A stretch of DNA of 64,000 nt from Flavipsychrobacter sp. (GTDB taxonomy: Bacteria > Bacteroidota > Bacteroidia > Chitinophagales > Chitinophagaceae): positions 2,652,001-2,716,000 of the forward strand of contig JAWKLD010000001.1 in NCBI GenBank assembly GCA_041392855.1, read 5' to 3'. Of the stretch, positions 43,992 to 52,640 are shown piece by piece. A program made the translations under genes and the position numbers. The notes beneath the pieces are model-generated. The model was not told where the DNA came from. It did not search any database and saw nothing but the letters and a program-made list of their open reading frames with translations. How positions within the stretch are numbered: position 1 is the first letter of the stretch; each line of letters opens with the position of its first letter.

Positions 43992-44868
43992 ATGGTACTA
44001 ATATTTTTTGTTCGCCTTTGGTAATAGTAAACTTTATAGTGTTTGCACAGTCATGAGCATCCCCATCTGTTTGCATAAGTTTTAGGTCGGGGTGATGTAT
44101 AGATATTTCCTTTGCGCGATAGTGCTCCACGTATTTGCTTTTGGTAATAGTGCCATTCATTGCGCGTAGTACCAACATGCCTCCTAGTAGTTTAGGAAAT
44201 TTGCGAATGATAATAATATCGAAAAGACCATCGGTCCAGCTAGCATCGGGTGCAATTTGAAAGTTGTAACCAAACTGTTTGCCATTAGCTACATTGACCA
44301 TAAAGGCTTTTTTGTTTATGGTGTTCCCATCAAAAGTGATTTGCCATTCTTTCTCTTTATAAGAGAAAAGGTTGCGGGTAACCAACCATGAATAGATAAG
44401 GAATCCTCTTCGCTTACTTGAGGCAAACTCTTTGGATATTATAGCATCAAAGGCAACTCCCGCATTGCTGATAAAGCGTTGATCGTTGGCATAGCCAATA
44501 TCCATCTTTATTACATTTCCGCTGTTGATTACTTCAATGGCTTTTACAACATCAAGGGGGATACCCATAGAACGTGCCATGCCGTTTCCAGATCCTTTGG
44601 GTATTATCGCCAAGCAAGTATCAGTACCCGATAGACCCGCTACTACATCATTGACAGAACCATCGCCACCTACTGCCACTACAGCATAAGCGCCTTTTTG
44701 GGCAGCTGCTCGGCTAAGCTCTATACCGTGCTTGGCGTATTGAGTATGTTGTATCTCGTAAGAAAACTGTGTCAGGTTCAGATGGTCGTCAATGGCATTT
44801 TGTATGGCCTTCTGACGGTCTACACCCGAATTGGGATTGATAATAAAAACCAGATGTTTTTTATTCAT
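43990..44868 (-). CDS. Diacylglycerol kinase family lipid kinase (YegS-like)
   Basis: 292 residues. The nucleotide-binding glycine-rich loop GGDGSVNDV is at 67-75, preceded by NPNSG near 11-15 and followed by PKGSGNGMARSMGIP near 96-110 and FISNAGVAFDAIISKEFA near 133. The catalytic Asp-His region QTDGDAHD is near 270. These enzymes phosphorylate lipids or sphingoid bases at the cytoplasmic membrane face; the acceptor is uncertain. The start overlaps the nadC stop by 1 bp (TAATG), so translation is coupled. Confidence 0.92.
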   Translation of the reverse strand: MNKKHLVFIINPNSGVDRQKAIQNAIDDHLNLTQFSYEIQHTQYAKHGIELSRAAAQKGAYAVVAVGGDGSVNDVVAGLSGTDTCLAIIPKGSGNGMARSMGIPLDVVKAIEVINSGNVIKMDIGYANDQRFISNAGVAFDAIISKEFASSKRRGFLIYSWLVTRNLFSYKEKEWQITFDGNTINKKAFMVNVANGKQFGYNFQIAPDASWTDGLFDIIIIRKFPKLLGGMLVLRAMNGTITKSKYVEHYRAKEISIHHPDLKLMQTDGDAHDCANTIKFTITKGEQKILVP

Positions 44869-45707
44869 TAAGCTTTTGCTTTCAAGCTCAAGTCCATACT
44901 CGCAGCTTGGTGTATCAATGCACCAACAGAAATAAAGTCTACCCCTGTTCTTGCATACGACTCAATAGTGTCAATGTTAATACCTCCGGATGCTTCTGTT
45001 TCGTATTTACCATCTATCAGTGCCAATGCTTCTTCTATTTTAGCAGGAGTATAATTGTCCAGCATTATTCTATGCACATTACCTACACGCAATACCTCCT
45101 TCACATCATCAAGGGTTCTGGTCTCTATCTCTATTTTTAGGTTCAGCGCATTTTTACGTAGGTAATCATTCGTACGTTCAATAGCTTTAGCAATGCCACC
45201 GCAAAAATCAATGTGATTATCCTTTAGCATTACCATATCGTATAGTCCCATACGGTGATTGTAACCACCTCCTATTCTTACCGCTTCTTTTTCATGTGCT
45301 CTAAAGAGCGGTGTTGTTTTTCTGGTGTCTAATATTTTAGAGTGGTAACCTTTTATTTTATCTACATATTGACTAGTAAGTGTAGCGATACCACTCATGC
45401 GTTGCATACTATTGAGTACCAAACGCTCGGCTTGTAGTATAGTATGCACTTTAGCATCTACCTCAAAAGCCATTTCTCCATTCAGTACTCTGTCGCCGTC
45501 TTTTTTGTTGAACGTGAAATTGGCAGCGGGCTCCAGGTATTCAAAAATATCTTGCGCTAAATCGATACCAGCAATAACGCCATCACCTTTTATTTTCAAT
45601 ACAGCCGACCCTTGTGCATCGGCAGGAATAGATGCCAATGTAGAATGATCACCGTTGCCTATATCTTCAGCAAGTGCAGCTTCAATAAATGCTTTGTTAT
45701 TCACCAC
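44868..45707 (-). CDS. nadC: Nicotinate-nucleotide pyrophosphorylase (quinolinate phosphoribosyltransferase)
   Basis: 279 residues. LAEDIGNGDHST at residues 12-23, LVLNSMQRMSGIATLT near 92, DTRKTTPLFRAHEKEAVRIGGGYNHRMGLYDMVMLKDNHI near 124-163 and EIETRTLDDVKEVL, IMLDNYTP and EASGGINIDTIESYARTGVDFISVG follow in order. It converts quinolinate and PRPP to nicotinate mononucleotide in NAD synthesis, cytoplasmic. Third gene of the minus-strand run dgt-queA-nadC-lipid kinase; 48 bp after queA. All conserved blocks intact. Confidence 0.96.
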   Translation of the reverse strand: MVNNKAFIEAALAEDIGNGDHSTLASIPADAQGSAVLKIKGDGVIAGIDLAQDIFEYLEPAANFTFNKKDGDRVLNGEMAFEVDAKVHTILQAERLVLNSMQRMSGIATLTSQYVDKIKGYHSKILDTRKTTPLFRAHEKEAVRIGGGYNHRMGLYDMVMLKDNHIDFCGGIAKAIERTNDYLRKNALNLKIEIETRTLDDVKEVLRVGNVHRIMLDNYTPAKIEEALALIDGKYETEASGGINIDTIESYARTGVDFISVGALIHQAASMDLSLKAKA

Positions 45708-45755
45708 TATCTATTTAGTTGTGGCAAAACTACTAAAATGAATGTGGAAATAAGG

Positions 45756-46973
45756 TTAAGAATTGGGTAGCCATAACAAAGACCCATCTCCATAGCTCAG
45801 GAAACGAAAATCGTTCGCCAAGGCATAGTCGTACACTTTTTTCCATTCATTACCTATCATAGCGCCAACTAATAATAGCAAAGTAGACTTAGGTTGGTGA
45901 AAATTTGTGATCAACCCTTTAATAACCCTTGGGCGATAGCCGGGTGCAATGAGTATTTGTGTACGTGTTAGTATTTTGGTTTTGTTCTCTCTTTCCATCA
46001 TGTCAATGATGGCTTGCAGTGCTTCTTCTGTAGTAGCAGTTGTTGCCAACTCATAAGGATCCCACTGGTGTACTGCTATATCAGAAAAATTGATGGTTTG
46101 TTTCGCTAAAAGTTTTGCTCCTATCCAATACAGGCTCTCTAGTGTGCGCATAGAGGTAGTGCCTACTGATACGATACCGTCTGAAAGTTTTGCAATGAGT
46201 TTTTCTACTGTAGCCTTATGTAGTACTATCCATTCCGCATGCATATCATGCGTTTCCATGGTCTCGCTTTTCACAGGTTTGAAAGTGCCTGCACCTACGT
46301 GTAAGGTTACAAAGGCGGTATCAATGTTTTTATTTGCCAGCGATCGCATAATGCTATCCGTAAAGTGCAAACCAGCGGTTGGCGCGGCTACACTGCCTTC
46401 TTCTTTGGCATATATGGTTTGGTATCGTTCCTCATCACTTTGTTCTGCATTGCGGTGTAGGTAAGGCGGTAAGGGTACTTTGCCTGCTATATGTAATACT
46501 TCGGCAAAGGTCATATCGTTATCCCACTCCAGCGATAATGTAAAGGTACTAGCACGATTGACAATGGACGCTGAAAGTGTAAACTCTTCAAACACCATTT
46601 GTAATACCATGCCATCCTTCCACTTGTTGGCACCACCTATCATACATTGCCACCACACTTTGCCTTTGCTCAGCATAGCGGTAGGTACATCTCCATAGCT
46701 TTCGTGTGGTTCTAAGCAAAAAACTTCAATCGTGCTACCTGTAGGTTTTTTAAACAATAGGCGTGCGTGTACTACTTTAGTTTCGTTGAATACTAATAGC
46801 GTACCCTCTGGTATTTCTTCTGCTATGTCTTTATAAATACGCTCTGTTATAGCTCCTTCTTTGTAGAGCAATAGCTTTGAGTCTGCGCGTTCTGCTAAAG
46901 GGTATTTGGCTATCCTTTCGTCAGGTAGCTCGTAGGTAAAATCTTCTATTTTAAGCTCGCGAGGATGAGGCAT
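45756..46973 (-). CDS. queA: S-adenosylmethionine:tRNA ribosyltransferase-isomerase
   Basis: 405 residues. EDFTYELPDERIAKYPL near residues 10-26, NETKVVHARLLFKKPTGSTIEVFCLEP near 64, VAAPTAGLHFT near 193, LHVGAGTFKPVKSE near 225 and ITNFHQPKSTLLLLV near 355 are the QueA signature blocks. It moves the ribosyl part of SAM onto preQ1-modified tRNA, producing epoxyqueuosine. 2 bp after the dgt gene and 48 bp before nadC, all on the minus strand. No preQ1 riboswitch is seen upstream. Confidence 0.96.
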   Translation of the reverse strand: MPHPRELKIEDFTYELPDERIAKYPLAERADSKLLLYKEGAITERIYKDIAEEIPEGTLLVFNETKVVHARLLFKKPTGSTIEVFCLEPHESYGDVPTAMLSKGKVWWQCMIGGANKWKDGMVLQMVFEEFTLSASIVNRASTFTLSLEWDNDMTFAEVLHIAGKVPLPPYLHRNAEQSDEERYQTIYAKEEGSVAAPTAGLHFTDSIMRSLANKNIDTAFVTLHVGAGTFKPVKSETMETHDMHAEWIVLHKATVEKLIAKLSDGIVSVGTTSMRTLESLYWIGAKLLAKQTINFSDIAVHQWDPYELATTATTEEALQAIIDMMERENKTKILTRTQILIAPGYRPRVIKGLITNFHQPKSTLLLLVGAMIGNEWKKVYDYALANDFRFLSYGDGSLLWLPNS

Positions 46974-46975
46974 TA

Positions 46976-48355
46976 TTATCTTATTTCGGGTATGGAGATA
47001 CCTGTTATTTTACGATATAGGTCGATGGCGTAAAGGTCGGTCATGCCGGCAATAAAGTCTACTACCGATTGTATATCTGAATATAGATGTTGCGTGTCTT
47101 TAGTGATAGGAAACTGTTTTGGTATCAGTTGTAATACTTTTTTTGACTTGCTGGTATCTGGATGCAATACCGCATGGATAAATTCTTTCAACAGTCCGCC
47201 AATAAGATTATAACCGGCAATTTCTATTTCTACTACCGACTTGTAGTTGTAAATGTATTTTACAGAATACTTATTGATCTCTTCTATTAACGCTTGCTCT
47301 CTATCGGGTAGGCAAGCCAACAGATCTTTTTCTAAGTTGCCTGATAGCAATGCTGCTTCGTTGTCTATAAAGGCCTTGGATAGTTTTTCTACCATGAGGT
47401 TGATCCACATAGCACGGAGAAATTGCACTTCCTGATTAGCATCTATCATAGCCGCCATCTTGCCTGATAAATAAGTGATCGTGTCCTCATCAAAGAAAGG
47501 CAGGAAGAGCTGCTTTAAAGTATCTATGCTGATAATGCCCAATCTATGTGCATCTTCCATATCTATAATGCGATAGCAAATATCATCAGCGGCTTCGGTT
47601 AGGTATACAAATGGGTGGCGGGCATATACTTGCTCATAACCCTCTTTTTTAGGAACCCCTAATGTGTCAGCAATAGATTCATAAGTGCTTTGCTCGCTTT
47701 CAAAAAAGCCTGACTTCTTAGTAGATACCAACCCCGTCGTTTTATTGAACCCCTCTTTAGAACTACAAGGGTATTTTACTATGGCTGCCAGTGTAGTATA
47801 GGTGAGCCTATATCCACCTTCTGTAGTACCGTTGAAGTTGTTGGTCAATGTCCTTAACGCATTGGAGTTCCCTTCAAAAAGCTCAAAATCTTTTAGTTGG
47901 TTCTCCGTAAGTGCAGCATGTATTTTGTTTTTGGCTTCCCCTTCTAGCTCGTTAAAGTAAGTACGAATAGCATCTTCACCCGAATGACCAAATGGAGGGT
48001 TGCCTATATCGTGTGCTAAGCAAGCAGCAGCTATAACGGAGGGCAGCTCGTAGCGGTAAAAATCTTTAAACTCATCAGATTCGTTAGTGTATTTAGCTGC
48101 TATGGTATCTCCAACAGATTTGCCCAGTGAGCGACCAACAGAGGCTACCTCTAAACTATGGGTGAGCCTATTGTGTACAAATACAGAACCAGGTAGCGGG
48201 AACACCTGTGTTTTATTCTGCAACCTTCTGAAAGCAGAAGAAAAAATGATCCTGTCGTAGTCTCTTTGAAAAGAGGTACGTACTTGGTCTGACGAGTTGC
48301 TTTTAGACACTTTATCACCAGTTCTCCTTGCACTATATAATCCTGCCCAGTTCAT
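46976..48355 (-). CDS. dgt: Deoxyguanosinetriphosphate triphosphohydrolase (HD domain)
   Basis: 459 residues from the start at 48355 (MNWAGLYSARRTGDK), preferred over an upstream in-frame Met at 48400 which adds 15 unconserved residues. The HD-domain ligands are in FVHNRLTHSLEVA, LAHDIGNPPFGHSGE, and the later AADDICYRIIDMEDAH. Dgt hydrolyses dGTP (sometimes other dNTPs) to deoxynucleoside and triphosphate, controlling nucleotide pools. First gene of the run with queA, nadC and the lipid kinase. Divergent from the TonB-dependent receptor at 48471. Confidence 0.94.
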   Translation of the reverse strand: MNWAGLYSARRTGDKVSKSNSSDQVRTSFQRDYDRIIFSSAFRRLQNKTQVFPLPGSVFVHNRLTHSLEVASVGRSLGKSVGDTIAAKYTNESDEFKDFYRYELPSVIAAACLAHDIGNPPFGHSGEDAIRTYFNELEGEAKNKIHAALTENQLKDFELFEGNSNALRTLTNNFNGTTEGGYRLTYTTLAAIVKYPCSSKEGFNKTTGLVSTKKSGFFESEQSTYESIADTLGVPKKEGYEQVYARHPFVYLTEAADDICYRIIDMEDAHRLGIISIDTLKQLFLPFFDEDTITYLSGKMAAMIDANQEVQFLRAMWINLMVEKLSKAFIDNEAALLSGNLEKDLLACLPDREQALIEEINKYSVKYIYNYKSVVEIEIAGYNLIGGLLKEFIHAVLHPDTSKSKKVLQLIPKQFPITKDTQHLYSDIQSVVDFIAGMTDLYAIDLYRKITGISIPEIR

Positions 48356-48470
48356 ATTTATATTTGCTATAAGGTCATTAATACTGCTAATCGCCTTCAA
48401 AGATATATTAATGCAACTTTGCTTGTACTTTATTATACATATTGATTAGTATTTTGTGATTATGCACTAT

Positions 48471-50912
48471 ATGAAAAAACTAGTACTACTATTTTCGATA
48501 ATACTTTTCAGTGCTGCGGCAATGGCACAACGTTTAGGCCCTGTAGGTACACTTACGGGAGAGGTGAGAGATAGCAAAACACTAGAGCCGCTCATTAGTG
48601 TAACGGTAACTCTGGATGGTACAGCGTTAGGTGCTGTTACCGATATAGATGGAAAATTCACAATAAATAACATCCCGCCTAAGACTTATAGCATTACGGC
48701 AAAGTCAATAGATCATAAGAATAGAACCATATATAATGTGGTCATCACGTCGGGTAATGCAGAGATATTAACCATTGACTTGGAACCTAATAGTATAGGA
48801 CTGAATACGGTTGTGATACGTAGTAAGCCATTTCAGAAAAGAGCGGAAACACCATTGTCCATCCAGTCGTTATCCTCTCAAGAGATAAAGAGTAATCCCG
48901 GTGGTAATTTTGATGTGAGCCGAGTGATACAGGCTTTCCCTGGTGTGGGCGGTACGTCGGGTTCGGTAGGTGGCTACCGTAACGACCTCATTATTCGTGG
49001 TGGTGCACCTAATGAGAATGTATATTATCTGGATGGTATAGAAGTGCCTGTTATTAACCACTTTGCTACACAGGGTAGCGCGGGAGGGCCAACAGGTATT
49101 GTCAATATTTCTTTCATTGACGATGTGACCCTTTATACAAGCGCCTTCCCTGCCAAATATGATAACCCACTATCGGGTGTGCTACAATTGAAGCAGCGAC
49201 AAGCGAACCCTGAAAAGGTGCAACACAATATAAGGCTTAGTGCTACAGAGCTAGCCTATACTTTGGACGGACCTATAAAGAAAGACAAGCTCACCTTTAT
49301 GGCATCGGCACGTAGGTCTTATTTACAGTTGCTCTTTAGCGCTTTACAAGTGCCTATTAGTCCGTCTTATTGGGATTTTCAGTACAAAATAGATTATAAG
49401 ATAAATGACAAATTGAGATTTTATACGTTGGGCATCGGTGCTATTGACAAGTTTCGTTTCAACACGCCTGATGAGTTGAGCCCTGAGAATGTGTATATAC
49501 TAAGAAGTAATCCGCTAATAGACCAGTGGAACTATACTAATGGCTATGGACTAAAGGGGCTGATGAAGAAAGGTTATTGGAACTTGACCTTTAGCAGAAA
49601 TATGCTGAACAATGAGCTCAATAAGTTTGAAGACAATCAAAACCCTAACGAAGCACAGCGAACTTTAAAAATAGCATCGCAAGAAGCCGAGAATAAACTA
49701 CGCTTTGAGTGGAATAAGTTTTATAGCAAATGGAGCTATTCATTCGGGGTGATGGCGCAGTACGATCAGTTTAGTAATAATATCTACAATCGTATACGCA
49801 GTGAAGTGCGCGATGCCAATAATAATATCGTACAACCAGCCTTAATTGTACAAGGCAATACCAATATCAACTTTTGGCGGTATGGTGCTTTTGCCCAAGT
49901 GGCGCGTAAATTTTTCAAAGAGCGTTTGAACTTATCTCTTGGCTTGCGTACTGATGGCAATACATTTACTACTGATGGTAATAACCTAGGCAAAACCATT
50001 TCGCCAAGATTGGCAGGTTCTCTATTGCTTACAGAAAGTATTAAGCTGAATGCATCAGTTGGTAGATACTATAAGATACCTACCTATACAGTATTAGGAT
50101 ATCAAAATAATGGAGCTTTTACTAACCAGTCTGCTTCCTATACACAAAGCGACCACTATGTGGCAGGTTTAGAATACCAGCCTTGGGAAGGAGGAAGATT
50201 TACGCTAGAGGGTTTCTATAAGATATACAGCAACTATTCTGTTTCCCTTATAGATAGCATCTCTTTGGCCAATAAAGGTGGCGACTTTAATGTGCTGGGC
50301 AATGAGCCTGTTGCTACTACAGGAGAAGGTAAAAGCTATGGTGTGGAGTTTCAGTTTCAACAGAAACTGACCAAACGAGTATTTGCTATCTTATCTTACA
50401 CCTACTTTAAAAGTGAGTTTGCTAACCTTGATGGCGTGTATACACCTGCCTCTTGGGATAATAGACACTTGTTGTCCTTTATAGGAGGGTATAAGTTCAA
50501 GCGTAATTATGAATTGGGCGTTAAGTTCCGCTATCAAGGTGGCGCGCCATATTCTCCGTTCGATAATAATGCATCAAGGATCAATTATCTATCAACTGGT
50601 GTGGGTACTATAGACTATAGCCGATTTAATACCCAAAGGCTACAGGGTTTTCATGCTATGGATGTGCGTATAGACAAGAAGTGGAATTTTAATAACTGGA
50701 CACTGGATGTTTATCTGGATATAAGCAATGTATACGCTAGTGTGCAGCCTCAGTATCCTAGATATACATTTGAACGTACTAAGGATAACACCGCCTTTGC
50801 TACTACAGATGGGCAACCCGTAAAACAAGACGGTAGCAATGCCATACCATATATCATCAACGATTCAGACCCTACAGTAATACCAACAATAGGCTTTATA
50901 CTGGCATTCTAG
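48471..50912 (+). CDS. TonB-dependent receptor with N-terminal carboxypeptidase-like domain
   Basis: 813 residues from the ATG at 48471 (an upstream Met in the same frame is not signal-like). Signal peptide of about 20 residues, carboxypeptidase-regulatory-like beta-sandwich (GEVRDSKTLEPLISVTVTLDGTALGAVTDIDGKFTI) at about 25-110, plug domain from about 115 (SVGGYRNDLIIRGGAPNENVYYLDGIEV), and a 22-strand outer-membrane barrel ending in IPTIGFILAF with the terminal Phe. It imports a large substrate across the outer membrane using TonB energy. No SusD partner is next to it, so polysaccharide uptake is not indicated. Its stop is shared as CTAG with the next gene. Confidence 0.9.
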   Translation: MKKLVLLFSIILFSAAAMAQRLGPVGTLTGEVRDSKTLEPLISVTVTLDGTALGAVTDIDGKFTINNIPPKTYSITAKSIDHKNRTIYNVVITSGNAEILTIDLEPNSIGLNTVVIRSKPFQKRAETPLSIQSLSSQEIKSNPGGNFDVSRVIQAFPGVGGTSGSVGGYRNDLIIRGGAPNENVYYLDGIEVPVINHFATQGSAGGPTGIVNISFIDDVTLYTSAFPAKYDNPLSGVLQLKQRQANPEKVQHNIRLSATELAYTLDGPIKKDKLTFMASARRSYLQLLFSALQVPISPSYWDFQYKIDYKINDKLRFYTLGIGAIDKFRFNTPDELSPENVYILRSNPLIDQWNYTNGYGLKGLMKKGYWNLTFSRNMLNNELNKFEDNQNPNEAQRTLKIASQEAENKLRFEWNKFYSKWSYSFGVMAQYDQFSNNIYNRIRSEVRDANNNIVQPALIVQGNTNINFWRYGAFAQVARKFFKERLNLSLGLRTDGNTFTTDGNNLGKTISPRLAGSLLLTESIKLNASVGRYYKIPTYTVLGYQNNGAFTNQSASYTQSDHYVAGLEYQPWEGGRFTLEGFYKIYSNYSVSLIDSISLANKGGDFNVLGNEPVATTGEGKSYGVEFQFQQKLTKRVFAILSYTYFKSEFANLDGVYTPASWDNRHLLSFIGGYKFKRNYELGVKFRYQGGAPYSPFDNNASRINYLSTGVGTIDYSRFNTQRLQGFHAMDVRIDKKWNFNNWTLDVYLDISNVYASVQPQYPRYTFERTKDNTAFATTDGQPVKQDGSNAIPYIINDSDPTVIPTIGFILAF

Positions 50913-51220
50913 TACACCTCACTATTGGTCTTGTATTTTCTTAGTCGTTTTTGCGCTCGAAGAAGCTTGCTATGTATGGCATTTTTCTCTTTGGAGGTAA
51001 GTACTTTGTCTACATTGTAATCCTCAATGGTTTGTTTGATGATCTCTTGCTCACGCATGAGCTTATTGTACTCTAACTCTGTGATCTTCTTCTTTTTATA
51101 AGCATATTTAATAGCTTTTTCCTGCTCTTGCTGTTTGGCTTTGAAGTTTTGCGCATAGCCAGGCACAGCTACTAGAATGGATAATAATACGAGCGAACTA
51201 AAGAAGAATACCTTTTTCAT
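50909..51220 (-). CDS. Small secreted charged protein
   Basis: 103 residues: signal peptide of about 23 residues ending GYAQ, then 80 residues of Lys/Glu-rich helix (QQEQEKAIKYAYKKKKITELEYNKLMREQEIIKQTIEDYN) with no recognisable domain. Probably periplasmic and helical. It is divergent from the ECF sigma gene with 143 bp between starts, and convergent with the TonB-dependent receptor, sharing 4 bp at the stops. No function can be given. Confidence 0.6.
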   Translation of the reverse strand: MKKVFFFSSLVLLSILVAVPGYAQNFKAKQQEQEKAIKYAYKKKKITELEYNKLMREQEIIKQTIEDYNVDKVLTSKEKNAIHSKLLRAQKRLRKYKTNSEVY

Positions 51221-51363
51221 ATATTGATATTTAGTGCTATAAAGTTAATAAAAGACCTAAAAAGGGCTAAAAACAAGAATTATTATATTTTTTTGAACTT
51301 CAGGCAACCATTTAGCACAACCCTGCATTTATATAGTTGTTAGCGCATAACAAAACCTGACTA

Positions 51364-51921
51364 TTGGGAGTACCAGACACATATACCATTGATGAACAGG
51401 TAGCTTTGGCAGAATGCCGAAAAGGCAGCCGTATGGCACAAAAGTTCTTCTACGACAAGTACGTGGATAGTATGCTGTTGCTATGTATCAGATATGTGAA
51501 AGACCATGAAGATGCTAAAGAGGCTTGTATGGATGGGTTTTACAACTTTTTTAAAAACATAGACAAGTTTGAGTGGCAGGGTGAAGGAAGTATTAGCGCA
51601 TGGTTGAAGAAAATAGTAGTGAACCAATGTTTGATGCATTTGAGAAAAAAGAAAGATCTGATAATAGCATCGGACGATATGAATGTGTATGAAGGGGTAG
51701 CGGTAGACATAAGTGCACTGGATACTATGGCGGCAAAAGAGATCATTAGTTTGATACAAGAACTGCCAGCGGGTTATAGAACAGTTTTTAACCTCTATGC
51801 TTTAGAAGGTAAAACACATAAAGAAATAGCAGCATTGTTGCAGATATCGGAAAATACCTCCAAGTCGCAGCTGCATAAAGCAAAGACAATGCTGAAAGAA
51901 AAAATAAAATTGATGTACTAA
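51364..51921 (+). CDS. ECF-type RNA polymerase sigma factor
   Basis: 185 residues with a TTG start at 51364. Region 2 is at about 20-75 (AQKFFYDKYVDSMLLLCIRYVKDHEDAKEACMDGFYNFFKNIDKF) and region 4 at about 130-180 (LPAGYRTVFNLYALEGKTHKEIAALLQISENTSKSQLHKAK), with nothing between or after. This is the BldN/Bacteroidota ECF pattern. It directs transcription when freed from its anti-sigma factor; the gene 12 bp downstream encodes a membrane protein with that potential. A GGCAACC element in the leader could be its own promoter. Confidence 0.92.
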   Translation: MGVPDTYTIDEQVALAECRKGSRMAQKFFYDKYVDSMLLLCIRYVKDHEDAKEACMDGFYNFFKNIDKFEWQGEGSISAWLKKIVVNQCLMHLRKKKDLIIASDDMNVYEGVAVDISALDTMAAKEIISLIQELPAGYRTVFNLYALEGKTHKEIAALLQISENTSKSQLHKAKTMLKEKIKLMY

Positions 51922-51932
51922 AAAATACAGTG

Positions 51933-52637
51933 ATGAAAAGAGAATTTGAAAAGCTGGGAAAGAGGTTAGACAGTGCCGACTTGAACGATATTATGCCATC
52001 GTTTGATAAGCAAGCAGAGTGGTCTGATCTACAAGAGCGCCTGCAAGCAGCAGATAAAAAACGAGTTATCCCTATATGGTTCCGTTATGCTGCAGCAGTG
52101 GTGGCAGGGCTTTTGTTGGGTGGGGTTTCTGTCAATCAATGGTTATCTAATGGGGGGGTGACAGCGCCAATAGCGGTAGAACAAACAGCACCAACAACAC
52201 AGCCTACTATTATCATCAACCAGCCTAGTGTGCCATCATATAATACTATTGAAAATGCCCAAACTGTAGAAGAGGCCGTGGCTACTGTGGAGAGAAAAGA
52301 AAAGCCAATAGTAAAAGAACATCAGGTAAAAGAGGCTCCTAAAGAAATTATTGCTACAACAAAAAACGAAGAAAAAATAAAGCCAGCCCCAACAACAATA
52401 GCACCAAAGCAAATAGAGCAACAAGAAGAAGTAGTGGCAGAAATAAAATCGCCACTGAAAAGAAAAGCGGTACATCTTTTAGATATAGATAATGAAGACA
52501 GGCAGATAGTACTAAGCGATCCGGAGTCTGCGTCGTCAACATTTCAACAATTAAAAAAGCAAGTGGCTCATACACACACTATGAGTGCTAGCAGTACAAA
52601 TCAGCCCATTGTATTAAGAAAAATGCTAAAAAAGTAA
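51933..52637 (+). CDS. Anti-sigma-factor-like single-pass membrane protein
   Basis: 234 residues. A cytoplasmic N-terminal part (residues 1-48, with EWSDLQERL) is followed by one membrane helix at about 50-67 and a 165-residue periplasmic region, low complexity, rich in Glu, Lys, Pro and Thr (VERKEKPIVKEHQVKEAPKEI). No zinc-type HxxxCxxC anti-sigma motif is present. The position directly after the ECF sigma gene and the topology suggest it holds the sigma at the membrane; that is inference. 3 bp separate it from the next gene. Confidence 0.68.
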   Translation: MKREFEKLGKRLDSADLNDIMPSFDKQAEWSDLQERLQAADKKRVIPIWFRYAAAVVAGLLLGGVSVNQWLSNGGVTAPIAVEQTAPTTQPTIIINQPSVPSYNTIENAQTVEEAVATVERKEKPIVKEHQVKEAPKEIIATTKNEEKIKPAPTTIAPKQIEQQEEVVAEIKSPLKRKAVHLLDIDNEDRQIVLSDPESASSTFQQLKKQVAHTHTMSASSTNQPIVLRKMLKK

Positions 52638-52640
52638 ATC

